Part shown: positions 11,734 through 23,433 of the stretch, piece by piece
Numbering within the stretch: position 1 is the stretch's first letter
How the letters are laid out: each line of letters opens with the position of its first letter
Assembly (NCBI RefSeq): GCF_030463535.1
Contig: NC_132892.1
Coordinates: 31,632,436 to 31,696,435 of the forward strand
Source of the DNA: Salminus brasiliensis
Taxonomy: Eukaryota > Chordata > Actinopteri > Characiformes > Bryconidae
Length of the DNA stretch: 64,000 nucleotides
Direction: 5' to 3'
Made by a program: the position numbers and the translations under genes
Notes under the pieces: generated by a model
Database searches by the model: none
Told to the model about the DNA's origin: nothing
What the model saw: the letters and a program-made list of their open reading frames with translations, nothing else

Positions 11734-12124
11734 TCATCTACAGATTCTTAATGAAACTAATTATTTAAAACATTGTTTAAATGTACTCAGTTTTCAAAAA
11801 TATATTTGTGATAGATTGACTGATGAATTAATTTGGGGAAGATCAGAAACGTTTCATGAGAATGTGAGTGTTGAGTTCCATGATTTAGCAGACATAGCAA
11901 AAGGAATTTATATGATAGAAGAGGAACTGGATGAACTCTGGAGGACAGAGTTACAGGGACAAGAAGAAAGCAGGGCAGGATTACAGAGAGGAGAAGAAAG
12001 GACAGAGTTACATGGACAAGAGGAAAGTACACAGCAGGCAGAGACAGAGCAAGAACAAAGACAGACTAATCCAGAACAGAAAAAGCAAGAGAAAAAGGGA
12101 AAAAAAGAATGTGTAATTTCATGA
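11734..12124 (+). pseudogene. Severed 3' end of the coiled-coil gene
   Basis: The frame right of the LINE (codon start 11735) continues the frame left of it once one copy of the TCATCTA duplication is removed. It encodes about 129 more residues (QILNETNYLKHCLNVLSF, then FHENVSVEFHDLADIAKG, then a Gln/Glu-rich tail) ending at TGA 12122-12124. With the LINE in place, translation stops at 11388 instead, so this part is not translated from a simple transcript. Splicing across the LINE was not found. Confidence 0.7.
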
Positions 12125-13066
12125 TTTCATGACTAGCTTTTCAGTCATTCAGTCATTCAGTCAATGATTTATTAATAAGTGATGATGATGAGACTGATGT
12201 GCATACCATGATGAATTAATCTAAGCCTTTAAACCATTTTAAATCATTTTATTTTGTCCAAAATGAGTGAACATTTGTTGGGAATCTCATAATGAACATG
12301 TAAGGTGTATTCTGTTCAATCAAAGTTTCACTTTGGTTGGTTATGGTCTGATTTGCTTTGATTAATATCCATATGTGTGTAAATATCTCCATTTATGTGT
12401 GTATTAATTTGCAGTGACTAAAATGTATTCAGGGGAATTGATTTCATAATCAGGGCAAAATAATGGCTCCATTTGCCAAAACCTTCTCAGATTATTACCA
12501 ACTCTACTATGGGAAACTGGCAAAGCTGTAGTGAGAGGCAAAATCATATCTTACTCTTCCCAAAAGAAGAAGAAAGATACAGAAAACGAGACTTACCTAC
12601 AACAGAAAATCAGGGATTAGGAAATTAAACGATAAAAAACACCCAACAGATAACACTGAATTAAGGGAATGTAAATCACAGTAGAACTCATAAATAACAA
12701 CTTGAAACAGGAAAATTTTGAACACAATAACAAATCTGAAAAATTCTTAGCTTGCCAAGTAAAACATAACAAAGAAAAAACAACAATCCCAGCAATTAAA
12801 GATAAGATCGGGATGATTAGGCAAACATCAGAAGAAATAAATTAAGTATTTAGGACGTTCTATAGAGCATGTTTCAGACCCAATAGCTATCCACAATTTT
12901 CTCAATAATATAGATCTAAGTTAATATAAATTAACTGATAAACCTTCATGTTATTTCTTCTTCCTTCTCTGTCTCTGTCCTTTATTAAGTACTAATTATG
13001 TAAGAATGCTTTGTGATGACAACAGTTGTAAAAAGCGCTATACAAATAAATCTGACTTGACTTGAC
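12125..13066. other. AT-rich stretch with a dispersed-repeat end
   Basis: No gene seen. The right part, about 12945-13066, is the 3' end of the dispersed repeat also found at 15240-15470, with GCTTTGTGATGACAACAGTT and a CTTGACTTGA tail. It directly abuts the LINE that starts at about 13067. Confidence 0.6.
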
Positions 13067-14740
13067 TTGATTAAACAAAAAAGCATATTAGAAAAACCAA
13101 TAACATTAAAAGAACTACATGGCACTCTCTGTCAGATGTCTAATAATAAAGCACCCGGACCTGATGGCTTTCCCGCTGAGTTCTTCAAGAACCTTTGGAC
13201 AATAGTTGCTCCAATACTCAGATTACCAACAGAAACCTTACCCTCAAGTTACCCACCACTACCACTCATTAACACAGACACAAAGAGACAAAAAGACCTT
13301 CGGCTACCAGATTGGAAATAGTTATCCCATTCCTCATACATCCTGATCAGACTGGCTTCATCAAAGGAAGACTTTTGGGCAGACTATTCAATATAATACA
13401 TCACACAATGCTCCATTAGAAACATAATATTTGTATTAGATGAAGAGAAAGCCTTTGATAAAGTCAATTGGAAATTTTCACTACATTACATTAACTAGGG
13501 TTCAGAGAATCATTTATAGACTGGATTAAATTTCTGTACACCTCACCCAAGGCCACAGTTAATACTAATGGACTAATATCACAGAATTTCACACTGCACA
13601 GAGGTGCTAGGCAAGGATGCCCCCTCTCTCCTCTTGTTCTCAATTTCTATAGAACTATTAGCAGCAGCAATATGACAAAGCCCAAATATTAATGGTATTT
13701 GGACCCACACAGAACAAAAAATCAGCCTGTATGCAGATGACATTTTACTGTTTCGACAAAACCCACTCTACACAATTCCTCAAACGACACAAATCATTAA
13801 AAAATAATTCCAGAATTTCAGATTACTCCATAAACGGGACTAAATCCACTGTTGTACTATTTAACATGGATTTATCAGAAACAGAAACTCAGTCTCTTTC
13901 CATCCCTATATGCTCTCAACACACCACATACCTGCACTAGAAGTTCCCACCCAGCTGTTGCACAATTAATGTCCATTTATTACTCACTATTGCTACAAAC
14001 AGTAAACAACACTGGATTCTCTCCCACTATCATTCATTGGCAGAATATCCACTATCAAAATAACAATATTACCTTAAAAAACAACTTATTCTCAATAATA
14101 CCTATTCAATCTTCTCCTACCTGGTTTAAAACCTTAGACTCCATCATCTCCAAATTCTACTAGAAAAACAAACCATCTAGGATCAAATAACTACATTACA
14201 GAAACATTGAACTCAGAGAGGCCTCGAAACTCCTAATTTCCAACAATACCTCTCCGCAAATCAACTACAGTATAATAAAATGGGTAAAACCTAATCAAGC
14301 AGTGGGACAAACATTAAGTAAGGAAATACACATTGCAGACTTACCATATATTAGCACAACACTCAAACGCCACCCCTGTTTCAAAAACACAGTTACAGCA
14401 TCAACTCTCACAGCTTTGTAGAAACTGCACAAGAGCACAAACAGCGTACTTTCACCCATTAAATACTCACCTAAATGGCACAACCCTGAGTCCCCTACCA
14501 TCATCAAAATACCAAAACTACCAAAACTAAATGGTAAGAAAAAGGTATTACACACTTTCATCATATACTACAGAACAATAGCCTAGCAACAGTTTCACAC
14601 CTAACACAAAAATATATGGCATTGAGAGTAATCAGTTTCTGGAATATCTCCAGCTTAGATCTGAATTAAACTAAAACATTAAGAATAAAACAGTACTAGA
14701 CCTTACTCTTTCAATCTCAGAATTCCTTAATATTCTCTCC
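13067..14740 (+). mobile_element. Decayed L1/Tx1-like LINE, reverse transcriptase region
   Basis: Reverse-transcriptase landmarks appear in order but in changing frames: NNKAPGPDGFPAEFFKNLW near 13141-13200, QTGFIKGRL near 13350, DEEKAFDKVNW near 13440, IDWIKFLYTSPKATVNTNG and GARQGCPLSPLLF at 13515-13640, and YADDILLF near 13730. Weaker C-terminal similarity continues to about 14740. At least four frameshifts or stops break it. Both ends are lost. It is a relic without coding capacity. Confidence 0.85.
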
Positions 14741-15239
14741 ACAAAAATGTATAGGTTCTTATCTGAAATGGACCAAACATCTCAGCTTCATCTCTTCCTC
14801 TGTCTGTTTCATCTTCTTCTCTCTTTGCTTCATCTCTTCCTCTTTTTAGTACAGCTTATCCTCTCTCTGGTTCCTCTTTATATATCTCTGATTAATGTCC
14901 TCCTCTCTCTTCTCCACGTCTTCCTGTCTTTACTTTTCTTTTTCTGTCTCTCAGCCTCTCTATGTTGTCCTCATTTTGTTTATCCTGTTTTATATAACTG
15001 TTTTTCTGTCCTCCACCAGTCTCATTTTCTCATCGTCCTTTCCTGTATATGGACTCTTAACTATCTGCCACTATTAATATTACCACTATTAACTCTCACT
15101 ACTCTCATTACTCTGACCATCACTGCCATGACTATATTAAGTTCTACTACACCATGATTAATACTATAATGATTATGATCAGAGCAGTATAGATGGTTTG
15201 GTAACTTTTTTTAATCAATAATTAATAAATAGTTCTGAT
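14741..15239. other. Pyrimidine-rich low-complexity DNA
   Basis: CT-rich sequence giving Leu/Ser-rich spurious frames. No gene or recognised element. Confidence 0.6.
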
Positions 15240-15470
15240 CATAGGAGGACGGGTCGGGTCCCGAGTCTTGGTTCCTCCCAAGGTTTCTTCCTCCAGCTCT
15301 GAGGGAGGTTCTCCTTGCCACTGTTACCGTTGGCTGCTCACTTAAATCCTTCATGTCTTCTTATGTTATATCTTTTTTTTCTGTCTTTTATTAATTACTA
15401 ATTATGTAAAGCTGCTTTGTGACGACAACAGTTGTAAAGAGCTATATAAATAAATTTGACTTGACATGAC
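15240..15470 (+). repeat. Dispersed teleost repeat, copy 2
   Basis: Contains CCAAGGTTTCTTCCTCCAGC, then AAGCTGCTTTGTGACGACAA and a TTTGACTTGAC tail. Same family as 5310-5510 (opposite orientation) and 12945-13066. Probably a non-LTR retroelement 3' end or a SINE using it. Confidence 0.65.
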
Positions 15471-16686
15471 TATACTCTTTACCGATCCCTTGCTCAAATG
15501 TGATTCCTGCTCCTGCTTGGACTCCATGTGTAGTTTTTCGTTGTTCTGTAGTTCTTGTAAGGTCTTGCACCCTTCAGAGTATTACTTCATCTCTGATTTC
15601 TGTTTCTCTCTCCTTTACATTTATTTCATACTTGTAGTGAGTTCATGTTTGGCCTCTCTTTTCCCCTCTGATTGTCTTCAAAATCAAATAATTCACTCTC
15701 CACAACTTCATCCCAGTCTCAATGTCAAATGTGCCACTGTCCCATTTCTCAGTGTCACGTGTCCTGCAGGTGTTGGTCAGCCTTTGCGATCTTCAGCCCT
15801 GGTCAGCATTACTGTAGGTGTTACAGAGCATGAGCTTGAGCCGAGGACAGACGTTTTCTTCCATGTTTTCTAAAATCAGTGTAATGATCTGATTTATTGT
15901 TCTCCAGATCCACAAACACTTTCCTTATGGCTTCATCTGAGTCTACAGGAAAGTCAGATAACAATCCATGACTCAAAATACACAACCTTGATTAACCCCT
16001 TAAACAGCCAATGTCCCACCGGTGGGTGGAAAGTGTTATTACACACTTCTATTACCAGAGAATAGCTCCACCCGCTTGTACAGAAGTCCTTGTAGCTACT
16101 GAATAATACACCTCGGTGTGTAATAAGCCTTGGAGAGGGGTTGCTACCAAGTTTGTCTTCAGTTTAGAAGCTAATCTGTTCATTTTTCGGAGCAGTGTTC
16201 TTACTTTTAGGAGGTGGCAGTTTTACTAGGAAGGAATGAACTAAAAACACACGACTGAAAACCACTATAGAAAAAGTCTAATGGTTTATTTCCAACAGCT
16301 ACAGCACTGCACCAGTAGACGCTACAGCTGGCAATGGGATCTTGGTGGTTAACAAAAAGCTCTATAAAGTTTTCTTCACAGACTCTTATACTTGCTCCTG
16401 TGTGCTCAGTGTTCAGTAGATGCATAGTTCAGTCTTCCCTGTTTAACTCACTCACTCACCTTTAGCAGGCTGAAGATTCTCCACATGTGGGAGCTCCTAG
16501 CTCTAGTCATTAATGCTTCATATCAGTGACGTGTGTCCTTGTACGTTTAAAACTGTGTGTTTAACAAAGGCTTTATTAAGCTTTACAACCTCAAGAAAAT
16601 GAGATCTATTACAATAAACAGTGCGTAACGTCTTAATATGCTGAAATACTACAAAAACATCACCACAATAATCATGACACATGTTT

Positions 16687-19600
16687 CTACATGTACGTAT
16701 CATACACTCTGTCTCTCAGGTCAGCGAGAGTCTGTTCTGAGAGCGTGCAGCGTAGTTCTGTCTGAATCTGCTGCTGGAGATCAGCCGAGCTGCAGAGTTT
16801 CAGCCTGTAGCAGATTCCTTTCTCACCGCTGCAGTTCCCCTTTGCTCCAGCAGAGGCAGCACTGAGACAATACTCTCTCTGTCTTTCACCTCTCTCTCTC
16901 TTTCTCTCTGTGTTCTGTTTCATTGGCACTGCTGGCATGTTCTGTTTTCCTGAGGAACCCTGGTTCTCTTGTGGACCTCCTGCTGGTCTCTGGACCTCTG
17001 GACGTCTCTCAGTCAGAAAGAGCTGATGACTCTGTTCTGCAAGTGTTTCTATCCAGGTTGTTTTACCCTGCTGGATTCTTCATGACCTGTGTGAGGGTGT
17101 GAGGAGTTAAAGCACAGAGTGAAGGGCAGCAGAAGAGCTTCTCGCAGTCCAGACTGAAAGATCCATTGAAACCAGGAGCTCTTCCTCTTCTCCTTCACCT
17201 GAAGAACATCAACACACTGCACTCAGCACTCTGTACATACTGAAACCTACAGGACATCATCACCTAACACACACACAGGCATCTGTCTCACATTGTGATT
17301 CTGTGTCTGCTTCATGGACTGGTGGTCATCTTCAGAGACACTGGACATTCCTCCTTCATCCTCAAACCTGTCAATGAAATGAAACTGTTCATGTCCAGCA
17401 GTTTATTCACTTGTTCAACTGTACGTCTATGAGAGCAGCCCGTTTGACCTTAGTGTGATCTGTCCAGACCTTTTATACAGTTGTGGAAGTTTGGAAGGTT
17501 ACAGTCCATCACTATTGACATGAACACCAGAGCACTGGTCATTCCAAAATCTTAATGTTAGCCTAATGAGATCATTTTACAACCATCTCTGATGTGTGTT
17601 TGGGGGTTAATGTCCTGTTGGAACACCTAATTGTGTTCGGGTTTCAACCATCTAGCTGACGGTTTGGGCTTTTGCTAAAGTATTCTGAGGTAGTCCTCCT
17701 TCTACATTATTCCACTCACTTGGTACAGCTCCAGCGCCAATGATTCTACCCTCACCATGTTTAACAGCTGGCTCCCAGAGACGTTTCTGACATGTGGACA
17801 TCTATGACCATCTTTCTCAGATCTACCCTGTGCTCCTTAGACTTCCTGTTGTACTGTGTGTTGGTAAGTCCAGTGAGAGCTATCACACAAACCCTTTTTA
17901 TATGGATCAGCTTCCAGATGTAGCCAATCATGATCACTAGCAGCAAGCTAAGAGACCTTGGTCCTGGCCTTGGGATTTTCAGCATCACTGAATTAATCAT
18001 TTTAATTGGTGTATGAATATTTATGAACCTGAATGTATGTATTTGACAACAAATTAAATTAGTAAAGACAAGAAATCAACAACATAAGAAGACATGAAAA
18101 CCCAAGACCTCCAGTGAGCAGCCAAAGGCCACAATGGCAAGGAGAAACTCCCACAGAGCCGGAGGAAGAAACCTTGGAAGGAACCAAGATTCACAAGGGG
18201 GACCCATCCATCCTCCTCTGGTGGAAGTCTTTTTACACAGTCCAGCTCTGAACTGTAGCCTTTAAATCCCATTATTATATTTCTATCAGACAGTAAATCT
18301 TTAAATATGTATTATTACACAATAAAGAACTGTCTCTCACCACTGAGGAGAAAATGAGAGATGATCTTCAAAAGTGTTTGGTGTGTCCATGGACTGACGG
18401 TCAGCAGAGGTCAGGGAGTTCTGGTCACTGAAAACACAGAACCACAGAAAGTGATCAGTTTGTACTCTGAACTCTGAGTAATCTCCTAGTTGACTCTGTA
18501 TGATGATGACGAGTGAGTGGAAACAGGAAATCGCTGCATTAGATAATGAAACTCTGTCAATGCAGAAGATCATTCACTCCTAAAAAGCAGCTGCTCAACA
18601 AGAACCAATCAGAAATAATGAGAAGTACTATAAGATCATCTGGAACCTTTCAGGAACGTGCAGATCAGTCCTGGAGCTCCACTCAGGGTCCTGAGAGTTT
18701 TCCAGTTCTGGCATACAGCTCTCCTCCTCTTCAGCTTAGAGGAAGAACAAACACAGGGAGTCCTGTAAACACCACACTCAGCTTCCTGAGACACACCTTC
18801 CTTCACTGAACACCTGAAGCTGATCTGAAATAGAGAGAAGCTGGAGGTGTGTGATCAGTTCCTCCAGATCAGGACTGAACACGTCTGACTCTCACGTTCT
18901 GCTCTCAGTTCTTCACAGTAAGAGTAGAAATGTAGAACCCAATAGCAGAACGTTAAGAAAAGCCCTACAGAGTGTGGTGATGGATGGGATTCCAGACTAA
19001 AAGCATTGATAAAGGTTGTCTACAATTGCTGGAATAGAAAACTGGGGATTTCTCTTGTCATGGTTGAATTATGAGAGTTTCTTACATGGAAGTGACAAAC
19101 CGTGAACCTCAAACACTGCTGTTCCTCCTTCAAAAAAAAAAAAAGAACATCTAGCAGAACCAACATCTGGAAAACGAGCCAATTCCAAAACCCCAAAACT
19201 GTTACATCACAATCTTGACGTGTTATATTTCCACCCTCCAAATACCTGTAAACCCAACCCACTAGAGTTAGGAGCAGGTGCTTTGGAGTTGATGGAATGA
19301 GACGTTTGCTACAGACGGCTACAACAGCCTGCCTTCTTCTCAACTGCACTGTCAAATGGATAATGACCCAGGATGAACCTGAACGTGGCGATGAGCTAAC
19401 TATGTCTTAAAGGTACATACAGTGAGAGCCATCACACAAACCCTTTTTATGTGGATCAGCTACCAGCTGTAGCCAATCATGATCACTAGCAGCAATCTAA
19501 GAGACCTTGGTCCTGGCCTTGGGATTTTCAGCTCCACTGAATTAATAATTTAAAAAAGTGTATGAATATTTATGAACCTGAATGTATATATTTGATCAAA

Positions 19601-20201
19601 AAACAGACTAGAGTCCCTCAGCTGAACATAACACTGAGCTAAACTCACATCAGAAGGGAAACACCGGCTAATTTATTACTGGTAAGATTCAACGAAGCCA
19701 AAGGCAAGCGTGTCGGGGAAAGGCTATAAGCTGGCCGGTTACAATCTCTTCAGCTTACTAACAAGAGGACAGCAGCACTATAATTACTATTACTATTATT
19801 ATTATTATTATTATCATTAGTATAACTACTATATATATATTTAAAAATAACATTGTTTTTGTTACAGTGTTTTATACTATGATATAATTTGTAGCTTCTG
19901 TAGGCCGAGCTTATCGCTCTCTGTAAATGGAAACTCTGAGGTATAACAGGGTGGTAAATAAGCTTTTAATATCCAACAGCCCATTTTTCACCCCAACCAA
20001 CTTCACACACTTATTATTTCATATCAACCAACAACTTAAATACTCAGTAAAAGCAAACAGGGCACGTGTAAGTCTTCTTGATCAAAGCTGCTGTCTGTAG
20101 AACTGCTGCAACCAGCTTCAGGTCAAGAACGCTTCCTCTGAAGTTCTCACTGCTGTGTTTCACTGCTGTGGTTTCCTTGCTCAGTTTCCGCTCTTCTCAT
20201 C

Positions 20202-20239
<38 letters not shown>

Positions 20240-21028
20240 TACAGTGTGTTACACAATCATTTGAGATCTTTCAGGGCCTGAACCCAGTCCAACCCTAATG
20301 CACTTCTGCTACACACTTCCACTAGGGGGAAAGTCCAGGTTGAGGGGTGATCAGACTCCTCTCTGTTTGATAATCTCCTCCTTTCTTCTCTGCTTTTCCT
20401 TTCCTCCATTTCTTCTGATCACATCTCACTTCTCTCTAACAGACGTCTGCAGATAAAGACGTGCCTCCAGTCTTCATCCTGAGAGATCTGATGCTGGATC
20501 AGTCCCAACAGCAGCTGTGCTCCCCTGCATGATGGACTGCTCCAAGTGGAAGTGTGTAGGGGGAGTGAGAATTAAGTGAATTGGGAGAGGCAGGTTAAAC
20601 AGAGCCACACCTACAGAGCTCACCGCAACAAGCAGAGCTCCTCACAGCCAGAGCAGAACTGCAGAGTGGAGCTGAACGCTGAACACGACAGTCCCTACAC
20701 TCACTTTCCTGCAGACACTTTTCAGAGTCCTGGATCAGACTGAGGAGAACAACACACCCCTCAGAGCTTCTGCTGGAGGTCAGGAGGTCTAATCAGGAAG
20801 GTGCTGGATGACTTTAACCATCTGATTCTTTAGATGGATAAATCAATGTACAAGTGCATCAGATCTGTCCTGTCTAAATAAAAGTGCTCGTTTTCCTTTT
20901 CAGAAATAATTCAATAAAGATAATATTTAATGATGGGCAGCTTTCCAAAATAAAAGTCCAGTAGATCATATTTCCTGAGGATCTACTCTCATGTACTTAC
21001 CAGCATCTCTGACTGGAGCTGTCTCCAT
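16687..21028 (-). CDS. GIMAP-like gene without GTPase domain, copy 1
   Basis: Six exons, all phase-compatible: 21028-21001 (METAPVRDA, donor GTAAGTAC), a 28-nt exon at 18824-18797 (QLQVFSEG), 18427-18341 (SDQNSLTSADRQSMDTPNTF...), 17367-17292 (FEDEGGMSSVSEDDHQSMKQ...), 17198-17087 (VKEKRKSSWFQWIFQSGLRE, then LLLPFTLCF), and 16949-16687 (ends ADLRDRVYDTYM, stop). The sum is 594 nt, giving 197 residues. Exons 1, 3, 4 and 5 correspond in order and type to exons 1-4 of the GIMAP gene at 45219-51361 (MEMQAP start, SMDTPNTF DNA match, SVSE motif, membrane-like exon ending in phase 1). The last exon has no P-loop and matches nothing I know. If intron 5 is kept, a stop at 17051-17049 gives a 122-residue form. 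Function unknown; membrane association is possible. No transcript evidence. Confidence 0.5.
17580..17990 (-). mobile_element. Tc1-like transposase remnant
   Basis: CCTGTTGGAACACCTAATTG and the following TTTCAACCATCTAGCTGACG and CACCATGTTTAACAGCTGG segments match the antisense pattern of fish Tc1 transposase genes. No frame survives. The same remnant is at 25300-25700 and 32240-32650. A second, diverged copy is at 27240-27690 and 34240-34690, missing from unit copy 1. Confidence 0.5.
18050..18290 (-). repeat. Dispersed teleost repeat inside the 7-kb units
   Basis: CACAATGGCAAGGAGAAACT and GGAAGAAACCTTGGAAGGAA belong to the family at 15240-15470, reversed. Also at 25770-25975 and 32700-32965. 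Copy 3 carries a hairpin insertion in it. Confidence 0.6.
19790..19815. repeat. ATT microsatellite, variable between units
   Basis: (ATT)n here, longer at 27913-27965 and 34907-34968, where it is followed by AGT repeats. Length differs among the three tandem copies. Confidence 0.9.
20207..20240. repeat. GT microsatellite
   Basis: (GT)n in the block that begins CACTGCTGTGGTTTCCTTGC. Homologous tracts are at 22627-22681, 28347-28397, 35352-35393 and 37793-37850. The translated Cys-Val runs are artefacts of this repeat. Confidence 0.9.
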
Positions 21029-21064
21029 GACCAGTTCTTGCTCTTCTTGTTTGGGTTTTTTTTG

Positions 21065-21083
21065 GTTCAGTTTCACATTTATA
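21065..21083 (-). promoter_or_regulatory. TATA box and IRF-like site before copy 1 exon 1
   Basis: On the minus strand TATAAATG (21083-21076) is followed by GTGAAACTGAAC (21076-21065), close to an IRF element, about 40-55 bp upstream of the ATG at 21028. Copy 3 keeps the motif, while copy 2 has GTGAAACTCAAC. The IRF site would lie downstream of TATA, which is unusual, so its role is uncertain. Confidence 0.35.
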
Positions 21084-21681
21084 TGAGATCTTTAGGAGCC
21101 TGGACCCAATTCCACCCCAGCTTACTTCTGCTACACACTTCCACTAGGGACAATCCAAGTTCCTGGGGGGATCCAACTACTTACAGTGTTAGAACTCATG
21201 AAATTCCTGAGCAATTCATGCCTTAATCTGAATGAATTGTCTGATTTAATAGAAAAGCAACAGATACAATCAGTGAAACTCTCGTTCCAGTCTAAATTCT
21301 GAGAGATCTGATGCTGGATCAGGTGTAGAATCAGCTGTGCTCCCCTGCATGATGGACTGCTCCAAGTGGAAGTGTATAGGGGAAGTCAGTACAAGGTGAA
21401 TTTGGGCAACATCCCATGTTTGAAGCAGGAAGTCTGTGCTGGAGATCGAGCAGATGCCACACCCACAGAGTTCATATCAGCCATGTGTGTTTGAGATATT
21501 CAGATGTGAAATGTGAAAGTGCTGCTGTTCTTCATGCAGTTTTTAAACTCTGCTGTGATGTGGGGGTTCTGTGATCCAGAGCTGGAAAATCCAGCTGGAA
21601 AATCCAGTAAATCCAGCCAATCAGAGCAGAGCTCATTGTTACTTACATTCGGTCCAACAGCCCTTTTCCTGCAGACCCAGT

Positions 21682-21876
21682 TTAAAGTATGATCATGTTC
21701 TCCTGCAGTTCTGGATCAGACAGAACAACAGAGCTCAGAGGAGTCTCCTCTGGAATAGCTGAACCAGTCAGACCAGGAGGACCAGTGAACCACCACTGAT
21801 CCTCCTTAGAAACCCGTCTGTAGGAGACGAAGGGTGTGAGAGCTTCAGGGTAGAAGTGAAGTTGTTTCCCGCTCAA
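21682..21876 (-). other. 64-codon frame kept in all three units
   Basis: An open frame including FYPEALTPFVSY and WWFTGPPGLTGSAIPEE recurs with the same length at 29860-30054 and 36843-37037. Differences are few (for example R/S, Q/L, T/I). It lies about 650 bp upstream of exon 1 of each unit's gene. Related DNA in the 40-42.5 kb region reads in a different frame, which argues against coding. It may be an exon of an unrecognised gene or a non-coding module. Confidence 0.25.
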
Positions 21877-21912
21877 ATTTCAGTCACATGAACACTGAAC
21901 CAACAAGAGCTG

Positions 21913-21957
<45 letters not shown>

Positions 21958-22094
21958 AGGAACTTCTCTAAACATACTTTCCAGTCAACAAGTCAAGTCA
22001 CATCAGTCAATAATAAAGGCTGCAGATTCCTTTATGGCTTAAAAAACACCTGTATCAATAATATGTTATATAAAGTTCTCTTTAGAAGTATGGA

Positions 22095-22195
22095 GTAATG
22101 ATAATAATAATAATAACGATAATGATAATAATAATAACGGTAATGATAATAATAGTAATGATAACAATAACAATGATAATAATGGTAATAATGTC
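22095..22195. repeat. ATAATG-type microsatellite
   Basis: Imperfect ATAATAATG/ATAACG/GATAAT tract. Equivalent tracts at 23380-23433, 30305-30365 and 37248-37382 lie at the joins between tandem units and may have helped the units to misalign. Confidence 0.9.
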
Positions 22196-22628
22196 AAACA
22201 TTTTAAAGACGTCCTGCAGTTAAATGACATTCCTCCACCTCCTCCCGAAAAACGAATCCCATCCAGATAAGGCTACAGATTGCCTGGCTAAATGGAGGAG
22301 CACTGCTTTGTGAAACACCTCTCCAGATCTTGCTGCTCTTCTCATGTGTTTTTGTGTTCAGCAGAGTTGAGATCTTCAACACTTCAACCACTACGTTCTT
22401 CCTAATGATTTGTCTCTTCCAGCTTCTTCGGAGATGGCAGTATAGTTCTAAATATTAAAAGCACATTGAATTACTTGACACCCAACACACAACAAATGAT
22501 GACCTTCACATTGAGAAGATCTCTGACAGGAACTCTGACTCTCATTCTGAGGAGCCTGTCTTCTGAACTCAACTGGGTGTTTCACTGCTGTGGTTTCCTT
22601 GCTCAGTTCTTGTTATTCTCATTGATGT

Positions 22629-22685
<57 letters not shown>

Positions 22686-23188
22686 GTGTGTTACACAATC
22701 ATTTGAGATCTTTCAGGGCCTGAACCCAGTCCAACCCTAATGCACTGCTGCTACACACTTCCACTAGGGGGAAAGTCCAGGTTGAGGGGTGATCAGACTC
22801 CTCTCTGTTTGATAATCTCCTCCTTTCTTCTCTGCTTTTCCTTTCCTCCATTTCTTCTGATCACATCTCACTTCTCTCTAACAGACGTCTGCAGATAAAG
22901 ACGTGCCTCCAGTCTTCATCCTGAGAGATCTGATGCTGGATCAGTCCCAACAGCAGCTGTGCTCCCCTGCATGATGGACTGCTCCAAGTGGAAGTGTGTA
23001 GGGGGAGTGAGAATTAAGTGAATTGGGAGAGGCAGGTTAAACAGAGCCACACCTACAGAGCTCACCGCAACAAGCAGAGCTCCTCACAGCCAGAGCAGAA
23101 CTGCAGAGTGGAGCTGAACGCTGAACACGACTGAGTTCAGTCCCTACACTCACTTTCCTGCAGACACTTTTCAGAGTCCTGGATCAGA

Positions 23189-23189
<1 letters not shown>

Positions 23190-23240
<51 letters not shown>
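23190..23240. repeat. CA microsatellite at a block junction
   Basis: The sequence passes from GGATCAGACT straight into (CA)n and then into ACTTAGCAACTACTC. This shows where the extra end block of copy 1 was joined. Other CA tracts are at 21915-21955, 30091-30184 (with CT) and 37077-37114. Confidence 0.9.
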
Positions 23241-23241
<1 letters not shown>

Positions 23242-23433
23242 AGCAACTACTCTAAACATGCTTTCCGGTCAACAAGTCAAGTCACGTCAGTCAATAATAA
23301 AGGCTGCAGATTCCTTTATGGCTTAAAAACATCTGTATCAATAATATGTTATATACAGTTCTCTTTAGAAGTATGGAGTAATGATAATAATAATAACGAT
23401 AATTTGAATAATGGTAATAATAATGATAATAAT

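Larger units (their letters stand above)
15733..23433. repeat. Tandem 7-kb unit, copy 1
   Basis: The segment starting GCCACTGTCCCATTTCTCAG recurs at 15733, 23434 and 30366. Copy 1 is 7701 bp. It lacks about 400 bp present in copies 2 and 3 (a join at about 19415 corresponds to 27126-27530). It carries an extra block at 22195-23190 that repeats its own 20160-20720 region. Most of the unit is near identical between copies. It contains one leftward six-exon gene, Tc1-derived remnants, dispersed repeats and CA/GT and ATAATG tracts. Confidence 0.95.

Noticed and set aside
14747-15157. 136-codon Leu-rich frame
   Set aside because: Produced by CT-rich low-complexity DNA; no start context, domain or exon signals.
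16460-16500. Short exon ELPHVENLQPAK with a perfect GTGAGTGAG donor, downstream of the tandem gene stop
   Set aside because: No upstream exon in matching phase and no downstream partner found. Left out of the gene model, though a 3' alternative exon is possible.
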